Assembly: GCF_017876315.1 (NCBI RefSeq)
Contig: NZ_JAGINU010000001.1
Coordinates: 806,001 to 870,000, forward strand
Direction: 5' to 3'
Length of the DNA: 64,000 nucleotides
From: Pseudonocardia parietis
GTDB taxonomy: Bacteria > Actinomycetota > Actinomycetes > Mycobacteriales > Pseudonocardiaceae
Numbering within the stretch: position 1 is the first letter of the stretch; each line of letters begins with the position of its first letter. The notes beneath the pieces are model-generated. The model searched no databases. It saw nothing but the letters and a program-made list of their open reading frames with translations, and was not told where the DNA came from. Made by a program: the position numbers and the translations under genes. Positions 36,585-47,254 of this stretch are shown here, one piece after another.

Positions 36585-37397
36585 ATGGCCGGACGGTTGG
36601 AAGGCAAGGTCGCGCTGGTCACCGGCGCAGCGCGGGGGCAGGGCCGGTCGCACGCTCTGCGCCTGGCGGAGGAGGGCGCGGACATCATCGCGCTGGACGC
36701 CTGCCAGGACATGAGCACGGTGCCCTACGCGCTGGGCACGGCCGACGACCTCGCGCAGACGGTGAAGCTGGTCGAGGACCTGGACCGCCGCATCATCGCC
36801 CGGCAGGCCGACGTCCGAGACATGGCGGCGGTGCAGGCCGTGGTGGATGAGGGCGTCGCCGAGTTCGGCCGCCTCGACATCGTCTGCGGCAACGCCGGAG
36901 TCGTCTCCTACGTCGAGAACGCCTGGGACATGACCGAGGACGTCTGGGACGAGACGATCGACATCGACCTGTCCGGCGTCTGGAAGACCTGCAAGGCGGC
37001 GATTCCCGCAATGATCGCGGCCGGCAACGGCGGCTCGATCGTGCTCACCAGCTCGACCGCCGGCATGAAGGGCTTCGTGCAGATCGCGCACTACGCAGCG
37101 GCCAAGCACGGTGTGGTCGGGCTGATGCGGTCGCTGGCCCTGGAGCTGGCGAAGTACTCGATCCGGGTCAACACGGTGCACCCGACCGGCGTCAACACCC
37201 CGCTGGTCACCAACGACTTCATGCAGAAGTGGTTCACCGAGCACTCCGAGATGCTCGAGGCCCTGAAGAACCCGCTGCCGGTGGAGATGATCGAGCCCGT
37301 CGACGTCTCCAACGCCATCGTCTGGCTGTCGTCGGAGGAGGCGCGCTACGTCACCGGCGCGCAGATCCCGGTCGACGCCGGCTTCAACCAGAAGTAG
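36585..37397 (+). CDS. mycofactocin-coupled SDR 1
   Basis: A 270-aa short-chain dehydrogenase of the mycofactocin-coupled subfamily. It has VTGAARGQGRSHALRLAEEGADIIALDAC at the cofactor site, NAGV, the Ser of SSTAGMKG, and the Tyr-x3-Lys of HYAAAKHGVVGLMR. The TADDLAQTVKLVEDLDRR insertion after beta-2 is diagnostic of the group, whose NAD(H) stays bound and is reoxidised by mycofactocin. Carveol dehydrogenase of limonene-degrading Rhodococcus belongs here. It would oxidise a secondary alcohol to a ketone. AAGGAGGAG precedes ATG 36585; SDR 2 begins 13 bases after its stop. Confidence 0.92.
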   Translation: MAGRLEGKVALVTGAARGQGRSHALRLAEEGADIIALDACQDMSTVPYALGTADDLAQTVKLVEDLDRRIIARQADVRDMAAVQAVVDEGVAEFGRLDIVCGNAGVVSYVENAWDMTEDVWDETIDIDLSGVWKTCKAAIPAMIAAGNGGSIVLTSSTAGMKGFVQIAHYAAAKHGVVGLMRSLALELAKYSIRVNTVHPTGVNTPLVTNDFMQKWFTEHSEMLEALKNPLPVEMIEPVDVSNAIVWLSSEEARYVTGAQIPVDAGFNQK

Positions 37398-37410
37398 GGG
37401 ACCGCAGACC

Positions 37411-38244
37411 ATGGCCGGACGTGTGGCGGGCAAGGTCGCGTTCATCACCGGCGCGGCGCGGGGGCAGGGCCGCTCGCACGCGCTGCGCCTCGCCGAGGAG
37501 GGCGCGGACATCATCGCGCTCGACATCTGCGCGGACATCGACGCCTCGATCATCCCGCTGGGCACCGAGGAGCAGCTCGCCGAGACCGTGAAGATGGTGG
37601 AGGACCTCGACCGGCGGATCCTCACGCGCAAGGCCGACGTCCGAGACTCGGCGGCGGTACAGGCCGTCGTCGACGAGGGGCTCGCCGAGTTCGGGCACAT
37701 CGACATCGTCTGCGCCAACGCCGGCATCGAGGACTTCGGGCAGGCCCACGAGCTCAGCGACGAGCGGTGGGACGACGTGCTGGCGGTCAACCTCACCGGG
37801 GTGTGGAAGACCTGCAAGGCCGTGATCCCCTCGATGGTCGAGTCCGGGCAGGGTGGGTCGATCATCCTCACCAGCTCGACGGCCGGGATCAAGGGGTTCG
37901 GCAACCTCGCCCACTACGCCGCCTCCAAGCACGGCGTCGTCGGGCTGATGCGCGACCTCGCCATCGAGCTGGCCCCGCACATGATCCGGGTCAATACGAT
38001 CCACCCGACGACGGTGGGCACGGACATGATCTTCAACGATGTCGCCTACCGGCTGTTCCGGCCCGACATCGAGAACCCCACCCTCGACGACGCCAAGGCG
38101 GGCTATCAGGCGCTGAACCTGATGCCGGTGCCGTGGGTGGAGCCGCGGGACATCTCCAACGCCGTGCTGTGGCTGGCCTCCGACGAGGCGCGCTACGTCA
38201 CCGGGGTGTCCCTGCCCATCGATCTGGGCATGACCCAGAAGTAG
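37411..38244 (+). CDS. mycofactocin-coupled SDR 2
   Basis: A 277-aa paralogue of the preceding gene, sharing most signature blocks (FITGAARGQGRSHAL, the GTEEQLAETVKMVEDLDRR insertion, HYAASKHGVVGLMRDL). It differs mainly in the substrate loop after PTTVGTD, where MIFNDVAYRLFRPDIENPTL replaces the shorter loop of SDR 1. This suggests a related but different alcohol substrate. ATG 37411 is adjacent to SDR 1. The pair probably arose by tandem duplication. Confidence 0.92.
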   Translation: MAGRVAGKVAFITGAARGQGRSHALRLAEEGADIIALDICADIDASIIPLGTEEQLAETVKMVEDLDRRILTRKADVRDSAAVQAVVDEGLAEFGHIDIVCANAGIEDFGQAHELSDERWDDVLAVNLTGVWKTCKAVIPSMVESGQGGSIILTSSTAGIKGFGNLAHYAASKHGVVGLMRDLAIELAPHMIRVNTIHPTTVGTDMIFNDVAYRLFRPDIENPTLDDAKAGYQALNLMPVPWVEPRDISNAVLWLASDEARYVTGVSLPIDLGMTQK

Positions 38245-38266
38245 CTGTTCGCAGAAGGAGCACGTC

Positions 38267-39073
38267 ATGGGACGAGTACAGGGCAAGGTCGCGTTCATCA
38301 CCGGTGCCGCTCGGGGCCAGGGCCGCAGCCACGCGGTCCGGCTGGCCGAGGAGGGCGCCGACATCATCGCCGTCGACGCCTGCCAGGACTTCGACAGGGT
38401 CGGCTACGCGATGGCCACCGAGGCGGATCTCGCCGAGACGGTCAAGGCCGTCGAGGCGCTGGACCGGCGCATCGTGGCCGTCAAGGCCGACGTCCGCGAC
38501 GCCGCGGCGCTCAAGGCCGCCGTCGACGAGGGGGTCGCCCAGTTCGGCCGGCTCGACATCGTCTCCGCCAACGCCGGCATCTGCACGGTGCAGAAGTGGG
38601 ACGAGGTGACGCCGCAGATCTGGGCGGACACCCTCGATGTCAACCTGACCGGGGTCTGGCACACCTGCGTGGCGGCGATCCCGCACCTGCAGGCGGCGGG
38701 CGGCGGCTCGATCGTCATCACCAGCTCGACCTCGGGCATCAAGGGCCAGCCGTGGCTCGCCCCCTACGTCGCCGCCAAGCACGGGATCGTGGGTGTGATG
38801 CGCTCGCTGGCCAACGAGCTCGCCGAGCACAACATCCGGGTCAACACGATCCACCCCGCAGGCGTGGACACCCCGCTGGTCGCGGGGCTGGGTGGGATGA
38901 ACCAGTTCATCGAGCAGAGCCCCACGATGGGCCCGATCTTCATGAACACCATGCCGGTCGAGGTGGTCGACCCGGTCGACATCAGCAACGCGCTGCTCTA
39001 CCTGGCGTCCGACGAGGCCCGCTACGTCACCGGACTGGAGATGAAGGTCGACGCGGGCTGCACGATCCGATGA
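38267..39073 (+). CDS. mycofactocin-coupled SDR 3
   Basis: The third tandem paralogue, 268 aa. Cofactor motif FITGAARGQGRSHAVRLAEE, insertion EADLAETVKAVEALDRR and catalytic YVAAKHGIVGVMRSL are all present. The loop after PAGVDTPL is GMNQFIEQSPTMGP. GAAGGAG precedes ATG 38267. Three intact copies in a row suggest oxidation of several stereoisomers or successive intermediates. The electron sink would be mycofactocin, whose biosynthesis genes (mftA-F) are not in this window apart from a broken mftD-like gene. Confidence 0.92.
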   Translation: MGRVQGKVAFITGAARGQGRSHAVRLAEEGADIIAVDACQDFDRVGYAMATEADLAETVKAVEALDRRIVAVKADVRDAAALKAAVDEGVAQFGRLDIVSANAGICTVQKWDEVTPQIWADTLDVNLTGVWHTCVAAIPHLQAAGGGSIVITSSTSGIKGQPWLAPYVAAKHGIVGVMRSLANELAEHNIRVNTIHPAGVDTPLVAGLGGMNQFIEQSPTMGPIFMNTMPVEVVDPVDISNALLYLASDEARYVTGLEMKVDAGCTIR

Positions 39074-39120
39074 CCGGCGCCGGTCACACCGTCAACTAAC
39101 TCGATCGGAGAGCCACGCAG

Positions 39121-40149
39121 ATGCACGAGACGGCGATCAACGGGCACGTCCCCGACACCGTCATCATCGACACCGCCGTCACCGACACCGCCATCACCGG
39201 CAGCCGGGTCACCGGCGCCGACGGCGGGTCCGTGCGCCGGGTTCGGGCCAGGGTCGCTCGGCATCTGGTCGGCCGCGAGCGGGAGCTGGATCTCCTGCTC
39301 GCGGCCGTCGCCGCCGGCCGCGACGTCATGCTGGAGGGACCGCCCGGTACGTCCAAGTCGACGCTGCTGCGGGCGATCACGACGGAGTGGGGCATCCCGC
39401 TGCTGTTCGTCGAGGGCAACGCGGACCTCACCCCGACCCGTCTGGTGGGCCACCACAACCCGGCACGGGTGTTGCGGGAGGACTACACCGCGGACAACTT
39501 CGTGCCGGGACCACTCGTGGAGGCGATGCGCACCGGCGGGTTCCTCTACGTCGAGGAGTTCAACCGGGCGCCCGAGGACACGCTCAACACGCTGCTCACC
39601 GCGATGGCCGAGCGCCGGATCGCGGTGCCGCGGGTGGGCACGGTGACGGCGGCGCCCACGTTCCGGGTGGTGGCGTCGATGAACCCCTACGACACCATCG
39701 GCACCACCCGGCTCTCCACCTCGGTGCACGACCGACTGTGTCGGATGGCGATCGACTACCAGGACGCCGAGGCCGAGCGGGGCATCGTCACACGCCGCTC
39801 CGAGATCTCCTCGGGGCGGCTGGTCGCCGACGCCGTGGCCCTGACGCGGGCCACCCGCGAGCGCGACGACGTCCGCCAGGGCAGCAGCGTGCGCGGCGCC
39901 ATCGACGTCGCTCTGATCGCGGCACAGCTCGCCGCGATGCGCGACGTGGCGCTGCCCGAGCAGTCATCGGTGGCCCCGCCCCGGGGTCTCCCGCAGGACT
40001 ACACCGCACTCGTCATGGACGCGATGCTCCTCGCGCTGTCCGGGCGGATCCAGCTCGACGAGACCGTGGAGGCCACCCCTGAGCAGGTACTCCGCGAGAT
40101 CTGGGAGGACCACTTCCTGCTGCTGCCTGCGGCGGCGGAACCCGGTTGA
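39121..40149 (+). CDS. MoxR/CbbQ-type AAA+ ATPase
   Basis: A 342-aa ATPase. Walker A reads EGPPGTSKSTLL near residues 71-82, Walker B LYVEEFNRAPEDTLNTLL, and the sensor region VVASMNPYDTIGTTRL. MoxR-type ATPases work with a VWA partner to insert metals into or activate enzymes such as methanol dehydrogenase, CO dehydrogenase or Rubisco. The VWA partner follows directly with overlap. It lies 47 bases after the SDR genes. The client enzyme is not obvious: either mycofactocin-linked enzymes or the monooxygenase could be meant. Confidence 0.88.
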   Translation: MHETAINGHVPDTVIIDTAVTDTAITGSRVTGADGGSVRRVRARVARHLVGRERELDLLLAAVAAGRDVMLEGPPGTSKSTLLRAITTEWGIPLLFVEGNADLTPTRLVGHHNPARVLREDYTADNFVPGPLVEAMRTGGFLYVEEFNRAPEDTLNTLLTAMAERRIAVPRVGTVTAAPTFRVVASMNPYDTIGTTRLSTSVHDRLCRMAIDYQDAEAERGIVTRRSEISSGRLVADAVALTRATRERDDVRQGSSVRGAIDVALIAAQLAAMRDVALPEQSSVAPPRGLPQDYTALVMDAMLLALSGRIQLDETVEATPEQVLREIWEDHFLLLPAAAEPG

Positions 40150-41151
40150 AGAGCGGTCGAGGCCGACTCGCCGCTGACCCGCCGGGACCGCCCGGGTGCG
40201 GGTCGCCGCACCCGGACGCTGCGGCCGCTGCGGCGTCGCCCCAAGCAACTCGACGAGGAGCCCTCGCTCTACCAGCCATCGCCCGGTGGTGGCGGGCTGG
40301 CGCTGTCCTCCGGTGACCGGCGGCGCTCTGCGGCCCGCCCGACTCGGGCGGGCGGCAGCGCTCCGGGGGAGTCCGACGAGGACGCCGAACTGATCGCGCT
40401 CGCCGACCTCACGGAGTCCTCGCAGGCCGACCTGCTGGCCAGGGCTCGGGCTCGACAGATCGCCAGGACACTCGCGGTGGCGCGCCCACCCCGCGACCGA
40501 CGGGCGCGGCGGGGCGTCGGGGAGATCACCAGCCTGCGCTGGTCCGGGCCCTCCGACGAGCTGGACCTCGAGCGGACGTGCGAGTCGGTAGCCGGCAAAG
40601 CCGTGATCACCGAGGACGACGTGTGGGTCCGGGAGCGGGTCCGCACGCGCCGATCGGTGGTGCTCGTCGTCGACGTCTCCGGGTCGATGAAGGGCGAACG
40701 GGTGCGCACCGCGGCGGCCACCGTGGGCGCGCTGGTCGCGGAGCTGGGTCGGGACTCGCTCGCGGTCGTGGCGTTCTGGTCCGACGCCGCCGTGCTCGTA
40801 CGCTCCGGCGAGCAGTTGGAGCCGCTGGCCGTGCTCGACCTGCTGCTGCGGGTACCCACCCGGGGCCTGACGAACGTGGCTTTCGCCCTGCAGGTCGCGA
40901 GCCGTCAGCTCGCCGGGGTGCCGCCGCGCGACGCCCGGGTGTTGCTGCTGTCGGACTGCGTACACAACGCCGGCCCGGACCCGCGACTCACCGCCGCCCA
41001 CCTGCCCCGTCTCGACGTCCTGCTCGACACCTCGGGGGAGGACGACGTCGACCTCGGTCGCGATCTCGCCCGCCTCGGGCGCGGCCGGTGCCGGCTGGTG
41101 CGCGATCATCGCGACGTCGCGGCCGCCCTCACGGCGATCTTCACCGATTGA
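40146..41151 (+). CDS. CoxE-like VWA-domain protein, start uncertain
   Basis: The C-terminal von Willebrand A domain has the metal site VVDVSGSMKGERV (DxSxS), TNVAFALQ and LLLSDCVHNAGPDPR. Upstream coding (RRRPKQLDEEPSLYQPSPGG, then ESDEDAELIALADL) extends to just after the ATPase stop, but no in-frame start exists before GTG 40477. A TTG at 40146 overlapping the ATPase TGA gives a likely N-terminus (LKSGRGRLAADPPGPPG) in another frame, so a two-base loss near 40190 is suspected. It would pair with the MoxR ATPase as a chaperone. Confidence 0.75.
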
Positions 41152-41238
41152 CGGGCCCGGGCCGCTGCCGCGGTCGCGCGGGGACGCGAGACTACGGGCA
41201 GACTGTTCATTTCGAAGACGAACGAGAATCGAGACGTG

Positions 41239-42435
41239 ATGGCGCACGGTTGGTTTGAGACGGTCGCGGAGGCCCAGCGGCGGGCGAAGAAGCGGCTGCC
41301 GAAGTCGGTGTACGGGGCGCTGGTGGCCGGGTCCGAGCGCGGCACGACGGTGGAGGACAACACGAAGGCCTACGGCGAGCTGGGGTTCGCCCCGCACGTG
41401 GCCGGGCTCCACGGCGAGCGTGACCTGTCCACCACCGTGATGGGGCAGCCGACCTCGATGCCGGTGCTGATCTCCCCGACCGGGGTGCAGGCCGTGCACC
41501 CGGACGGCGAGGTCGCCGTGGCCAGGGCCGCCGCCGCCCGCGGTATCCCGATGGGCCTGAGCTCGTTCGCCAGCAAGTCCATCGAAGAGGTCGCGGCGGC
41601 CAACCCGCAGACGTTCTTCCAGATGTACTGGGTGGGCACCCGCGACGTGCTGGTGCAGCGGATGGAGCGGGCGCGGGCGGCCGGGGCGGTCGGGCTGATC
41701 ATGACGTTGGACTGGTCGTTCTCCAACGGCCGTGACTAGGGCAGCCCGGCCATCCCGGAGAAGGTCGACCTCAAGGCGGCGCTGAAGTTCGGTCCCGAGG
41801 TGGCGCTGCGGCCCCAGTGGCTCTACCAGTTCGCGAGGACCGGGAGGATCCCCGACCTGACCACCCCGAACCTGACGCCGCCGGGCGGCGGCAGCGCGCC
41901 CACGTTCTTCCAGGCGTACGGAGAATGGATGGGCACGCCGCTGCCGACGTGGGAGGACGTGGCCTGGCTGCGCGAGCAGTGGGGCGGGCCGTTCATGCTC
42001 AAGGGCGTGATGCGTGTCGACGACGCCAAGCGTGCGGTCGACGCCGGGGTCACGGCGATCTCGGTGTCCAACCACGGCGGCAACAATCTCGACGGCACAC
42101 CGGCCTCCATCCGGGCCCTGCCGGCGGTGGCCGAGGCCGTCGGCGACCAGATCGAGGTGGTCACCGACGGCGGTGTGCGTCGGGGCGGTGACGTGGTGAA
42201 GGCGTTGGGCCTGGGGGCGAGGGCGGTGATGATCGGCCGCGCGTACCTGTGGGGGCTGGCGGCCAACGGGCAGGCCGGAGTGGAGAACGTCCTCGACATC
42301 CTGCGCGGCGGGATCGACTCCGCGGTCCTGGGCCTGGGCCACCGGTCGGTGCACGACCTGACCGCCCGCGACATCGTGATACCCGCGGGGTTCCCCCGGG
42401 CCCTCGGCGCGGAGGAGTCCGCGCGCGTCGTCTGA
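41239..42435 (+). pseudogene. mftD: mftD, mycofactocin-system FMN dehydrogenase, in-frame amber stop
   Basis: About 398 codons of a lactate-dehydrogenase-like FMN oxidoreductase. WFETVAEAQRRAKKRLPKSV, SPTGVQAVHPDGEVAVARAA and the HGGNNLDG active-site region match MftD. The only fault is a TAG at 41737-41739 after SFSNGRD, where relatives have tryptophan (TGG); the frame continues correctly to 42435. MftD is found in most mycofactocin loci. Three mycofactocin-coupled SDRs and a MoxR/VWA pair lie upstream. A single G-to-A change would cause it, so this is either a recent loss or an error. Confidence 0.9.
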
Positions 42436-43985
<1,550 letters not shown>

Positions 43986-44070
43986 CGCGCGCCACAGAAG
44001 ACCGACAGGGGGCGGGTCCCTATGCCCACGACTTCCGGGCGCCGACCGGCTTGCATGCTTACAGCCGTGA

Positions 44071-45102
44071 GAGAGCAGTTTGAAACTCGATCTTCAGACT
44101 CGAGTTGATCACGTCGGGCCGGATGATCGGCGAGCCTGGTCCAATCATGAGTGAACTCCTGGTAGCCGGACGGTTGTCTACGCCAGCCGGCCACCAGGAG
44201 TTCGTGTGTCATCCTCGCCTGTCTGCACGTGTCTGTCATGCCCGGCCCACGATCGGGGCCAGGCCCCACCGTGCCCGGTGTACCCGTCCTCGTCGATCAC
44301 CGACGCCCAGTGGGCGGTGCTCGAGCCGCTGCTGCCGCCACCGGGCAACACCACGGGCCGGGGCGGGCGCCCGGAGAAACACCCCCGACGACTGGTCCTC
44401 GACGGCATCTTCTACCTGGTCCGCGGGGGCATCTCCTGGGCTCAGCTGCCCCACGACTTCCCTCCCTACCAAACCGTCTACGGCATCTTCACCCGCTGGA
44501 GCAGCCGCGGCACCTGGCAGCAGATCCACGACGCGCTGCGTGATCTGGTGCGCGTCTACGAAGGGCGCGACCCACTGCCCACCGCAGCGGTCATCGACTC
44601 CCAGTCGGTGCGCGGCGCAGACACCGTCCCCGGCAGCACTCGGGGCTACGACGCAGGGAAGAAGGTCAACGGCCGCAAACGCCACATCGCCGTCGACACC
44701 GGCGGACTGCTACTCGCGGTCGTGGTCACCATCGCCGGCATCCAGGACCGCGACGCCGCGCACCGGCTGCTGATCGCCCTGACCAGCCGGTTCTCCACCA
44801 TCAGCATGGTCTGGGCCGATGCCGGCTACGCCGGACGGCTACTCATCTGGGCCCGCAAGGTCATGTCGCTGACCGTCGAGGTGGTCAAACGCACCAACGA
44901 CGTCAAAGGCTTCAAGGTCCTCCCACGCCGCTGGGTCGTCGAGCGCACCTTCGCCTGGATCAGCAAGTTCCGCCGCTGCGTACGGGACTACGAGACCCTC
45001 CCAGCCCACCACGAAGCCATGGTCCACATCACCATGATCATGACCATGTCACGGCGGCTGGCCCGCACCGGAGACTGGTAACGCCAGTTTCAAAATGCTC
45101 TC
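44071..45102 (+). mobile_element. IS5-family (IS427-like) element, 1032 bp
   Basis: Inverted ends GAGAGCAGTTTGAAACT (left) and GAGAGCATTTTGAAACT (right, complemented) enclose one transposase. TGA flanks both ends (44068-44070, 45103-45105), in line with the short target duplications of the IS427 group. Near the left end an inner inverted repeat (GAACTCCTGGT...CCGG, 44153-44213) precedes the gene. Confidence 0.85.
44206..45081 (+). CDS. IS5-family transposase
   Basis: A 291-aa DDE transposase in one frame. SITDAQWAVLEPLLPPPG and LDGIFYLVRGGISWAQLP are typical N-terminal blocks. AAVIDSQSVRGA carries the first Asp, VWADAGYAGRL the second, and RWVVERTFAWISKFRRCVRDYE the Y/R...E signature. Many IS427-type transposases are made by frameshifting from two frames; this copy is a single frame from GTG 44206. 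It appears intact and probably functional. Confidence 0.9.
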   Translation: MSSSPVCTCLSCPAHDRGQAPPCPVYPSSSITDAQWAVLEPLLPPPGNTTGRGGRPEKHPRRLVLDGIFYLVRGGISWAQLPHDFPPYQTVYGIFTRWSSRGTWQQIHDALRDLVRVYEGRDPLPTAAVIDSQSVRGADTVPGSTRGYDAGKKVNGRKRHIAVDTGGLLLAVVVTIAGIQDRDAAHRLLIALTSRFSTISMVWADAGYAGRLLIWARKVMSLTVEVVKRTNDVKGFKVLPRRWVVERTFAWISKFRRCVRDYETLPAHHEAMVHITMIMTMSRRLARTGDW

Positions 45103-45212
45103 TGAGACCCGCCCCGACTCGTGTGGTCGCACGCACTTCCGCCCTCCGGCGTCCAGAGGAGTACCGCGGATCCCAGTGGTCGTCGCAACGCCCGAGGCGG
45201 GTGGGGGTTGCG

Positions 45213-46427
45213 ATGGCTGGACGAGACGGGCCGGGGCCATGGCCGCAGATCGAGAAGCGGGCGTGGTTTGCCCGGTTGATCGCTCAGGGGGTGAGCAACG
45301 CCGAGGCGTGCCGGCGCGTCGGGATCAACCGGAGAACCGGGAAACGCTGGCGACACGGCCGCAGGGTGATCGCTTCGGACGGCAGCCCGCGCCACTATCC
45401 GCCGGTGATCGACGCCAGGGCCCAGAACGACATCTCGGCGCGGTATCTGTCCGAGGATGAGCGGGTAGCGATCGCGGACCTGCGGCGCAGCAAGATGGGT
45501 GTCCGCGCGATCGCGTCCGAGCTCGGGCGCAGCCCCTCGACGATCAGCCGGGAACTGCGCCGTAACCGCGACGCCCGAGGCCGGTACCGCCCGTTCGCGG
45601 CGCAGCGGATGGCTGCGGAACGCCGCGCGCGGCCGGGCCGGGGGAAGATCGTCAACGACGCCGAGTTGCGGACGATGGTGGTGCGGCTGCTGGGTCAACG
45701 CAAGAGCCCGGAGCAGGTCGCCCACGGACTGCGCGGCGAGTTCCCCACCGACCCGGGGCGTCACCTGGCGACCGAGACGATCTATCAGGCGGTGTACCGC
45801 CCGGAGCTGGGCGGACTCGCCCGGGAGCGGCCTCGCGTGCTGCGCAGCGGGCGGTATCGCCGGCGCCCACGACCGCATCCGCTGGCGCGCCGCCGCGGGG
45901 TGCTGACCGGGATGGTCATGATCGACCAGCGGCCCGCCGAGGCGGCCGACCGCACCATCGCCGGGCACTGGGAGGGCGACCTGATCACCGGGGCGGGGAA
46001 CCGATCGGCGATCGTCACCGTGGTCGAGCGCGCCAGCCGGTTCACGCTGCTGGGACACCTGCCCGAGGGACGCCACACCGCCGACGCGGTCCGCGACGCG
46101 TTGATCGGCGCGTTCACCGCGCTGCCGGCGCATCTGCGGGGCTCGTTGACCTGGGACCAGGGCAAGGAGCTGGCGCTGCACCGCGAGGTCACAGCCACGT
46201 TGGGGATGCCGGTGTATTTCTGCGAGAAGGCCAGCCCGTGGCAGCGGCCCAGCAACGAGAACACCAACGGGCTGCTGCGCCACTACTTCCCCAAGGGCAG
46301 CGACCTGCGCGTCCACGGCCCCGACGAGCTGGCGGCAGTGGCCGCCGAGCTCAACGCCCGCCCCCGCAAGACCCTGGACTGGACTGCCCCGGCCGACCTG
46401 CTCGAACGGGCGGCGGCCCGGCTCTGA
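45213..46427 (+). CDS. IS30-family transposase
   Basis: About 404 aa. An N-terminal HTH (NAEACRRVGINRRTGKRWRHG) and a second one (MGVRAIASELGRSPSTISRELRRN) precede the DDE core: IAGHWEGDLITG (first Asp), GSLTWDQGKELALH (second Asp) and RPSNENTNGLLRHYFPKGSDL (Glu). This is the IS30 order. The ATG at 45213 is preferred; the frame is open from 45123. The element's terminal repeats were not recognised. It lies only about 110 bases from the IS5 right end. Confidence 0.88.
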   Translation: MAGRDGPGPWPQIEKRAWFARLIAQGVSNAEACRRVGINRRTGKRWRHGRRVIASDGSPRHYPPVIDARAQNDISARYLSEDERVAIADLRRSKMGVRAIASELGRSPSTISRELRRNRDARGRYRPFAAQRMAAERRARPGRGKIVNDAELRTMVVRLLGQRKSPEQVAHGLRGEFPTDPGRHLATETIYQAVYRPELGGLARERPRVLRSGRYRRRPRPHPLARRRGVLTGMVMIDQRPAEAADRTIAGHWEGDLITGAGNRSAIVTVVERASRFTLLGHLPEGRHTADAVRDALIGAFTALPAHLRGSLTWDQGKELALHREVTATLGMPVYFCEKASPWQRPSNENTNGLLRHYFPKGSDLRVHGPDELAAVAAELNARPRKTLDWTAPADLLERAAARL

Positions 46428-46497
46428 GCCGCACCAGGCGTGCTGGCCTGCGGCATGCCGGCTCGTCGCGCCGACACCGCGGTGTCACCATGCCTGG

Positions 46498-47190
46498 GTG
46501 ACGCGCCGGCGAACCGACATGCGACGTGGAGATCCGGAGCCGCCCTGGGCCGGCCCGGAGGTCAAGCACACCCCGGGGCTGGCGCGGAACATGATGGTCG
46601 AGCTCGCGCCGCTGCTGGCCGAGGACGGCATCATCGTCGATGCCGACGGTGAGATCGTCAGCGAGGTCCCCGACATGGAGACCCTGCAGCGGGCCATGGC
46701 CCGGGCCGTGGAGCGGCAGAACCTGGCGCTGTTCACCCCGGTCGGCGCCGATCGTGAGCTGGCCGCCGACGTGCTGCGCGAGGTCACCGAGGCCCTCGAC
46801 GCAGGCCACAGCACCCGAGCCTGCGACGTGCTCGACGCCGTCGTGCCGGAATCGCCCGAGCACGACACCGCCACCGTCGCCGGCGTCACCGGCGTCGCGC
46901 TCGGGTTGCTCGACGCGTGGCTGTCCGGCCGCGACCCGCACGCCCCCGGCGGGCTCGCCGAGCGCGCCCTTCTCCCGGGCGGGCACTGGACCGGGGAACG
47001 CGCCGCGGTCGACATCCTCACCCTGGCCCGCAAGGCCCGCGCGTTCCGCAGCCTGCACAAGCTCACCGTGACCCACGGCGGACACGGCCTGCTCTACGGC
47101 GCCGCGCTCGCGCTGGCCGCCGCGACCACCGCCTGGGCCCACCACACGGGCACCGCCCTCGAGGACCTCGCCGCCACCGCCATCCGCTGA
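46498..47190 (+). CDS. hypothetical protein, 230 aa
   Basis: I do not recognise the family. The protein is mainly helical and acidic in the first two thirds (VELAPLLAEDGIIVDADGEIV; ETLQRAMARAVERQNLALFTPV). It ends with a histidine- and glycine-rich segment (HGGHGLLYGAALALAAATTAWAHH) that may form a helix near a membrane or bind metal. The start is GTG 46498 or ATG 46519; neither has a strong ribosome site. It lies between the IS30 gene and a transporter on the same strand and may be cargo of a mobile unit. Confidence 0.65.
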   Translation: MTRRRTDMRRGDPEPPWAGPEVKHTPGLARNMMVELAPLLAEDGIIVDADGEIVSEVPDMETLQRAMARAVERQNLALFTPVGADRELAADVLREVTEALDAGHSTRACDVLDAVVPESPEHDTATVAGVTGVALGLLDAWLSGRDPHAPGGLAERALLPGGHWTGERAAVDILTLARKARAFRSLHKLTVTHGGHGLLYGAALALAAATTAWAHHTGTALEDLAATAIR

Positions 47191-47254
47191 CCCGCTACCG
47201 TCCGTCCCGTCACACACCGCGTTGCGACGGTGCCTGGGATCCGCGTACGCAACC

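Noticed and set aside
41737..41739. TAG in mftD read as pyrrolysine or another recoded residue
   Set aside because: Relatives have tryptophan here and no recoding system is expected in this type of organism; a point mutation is simpler.
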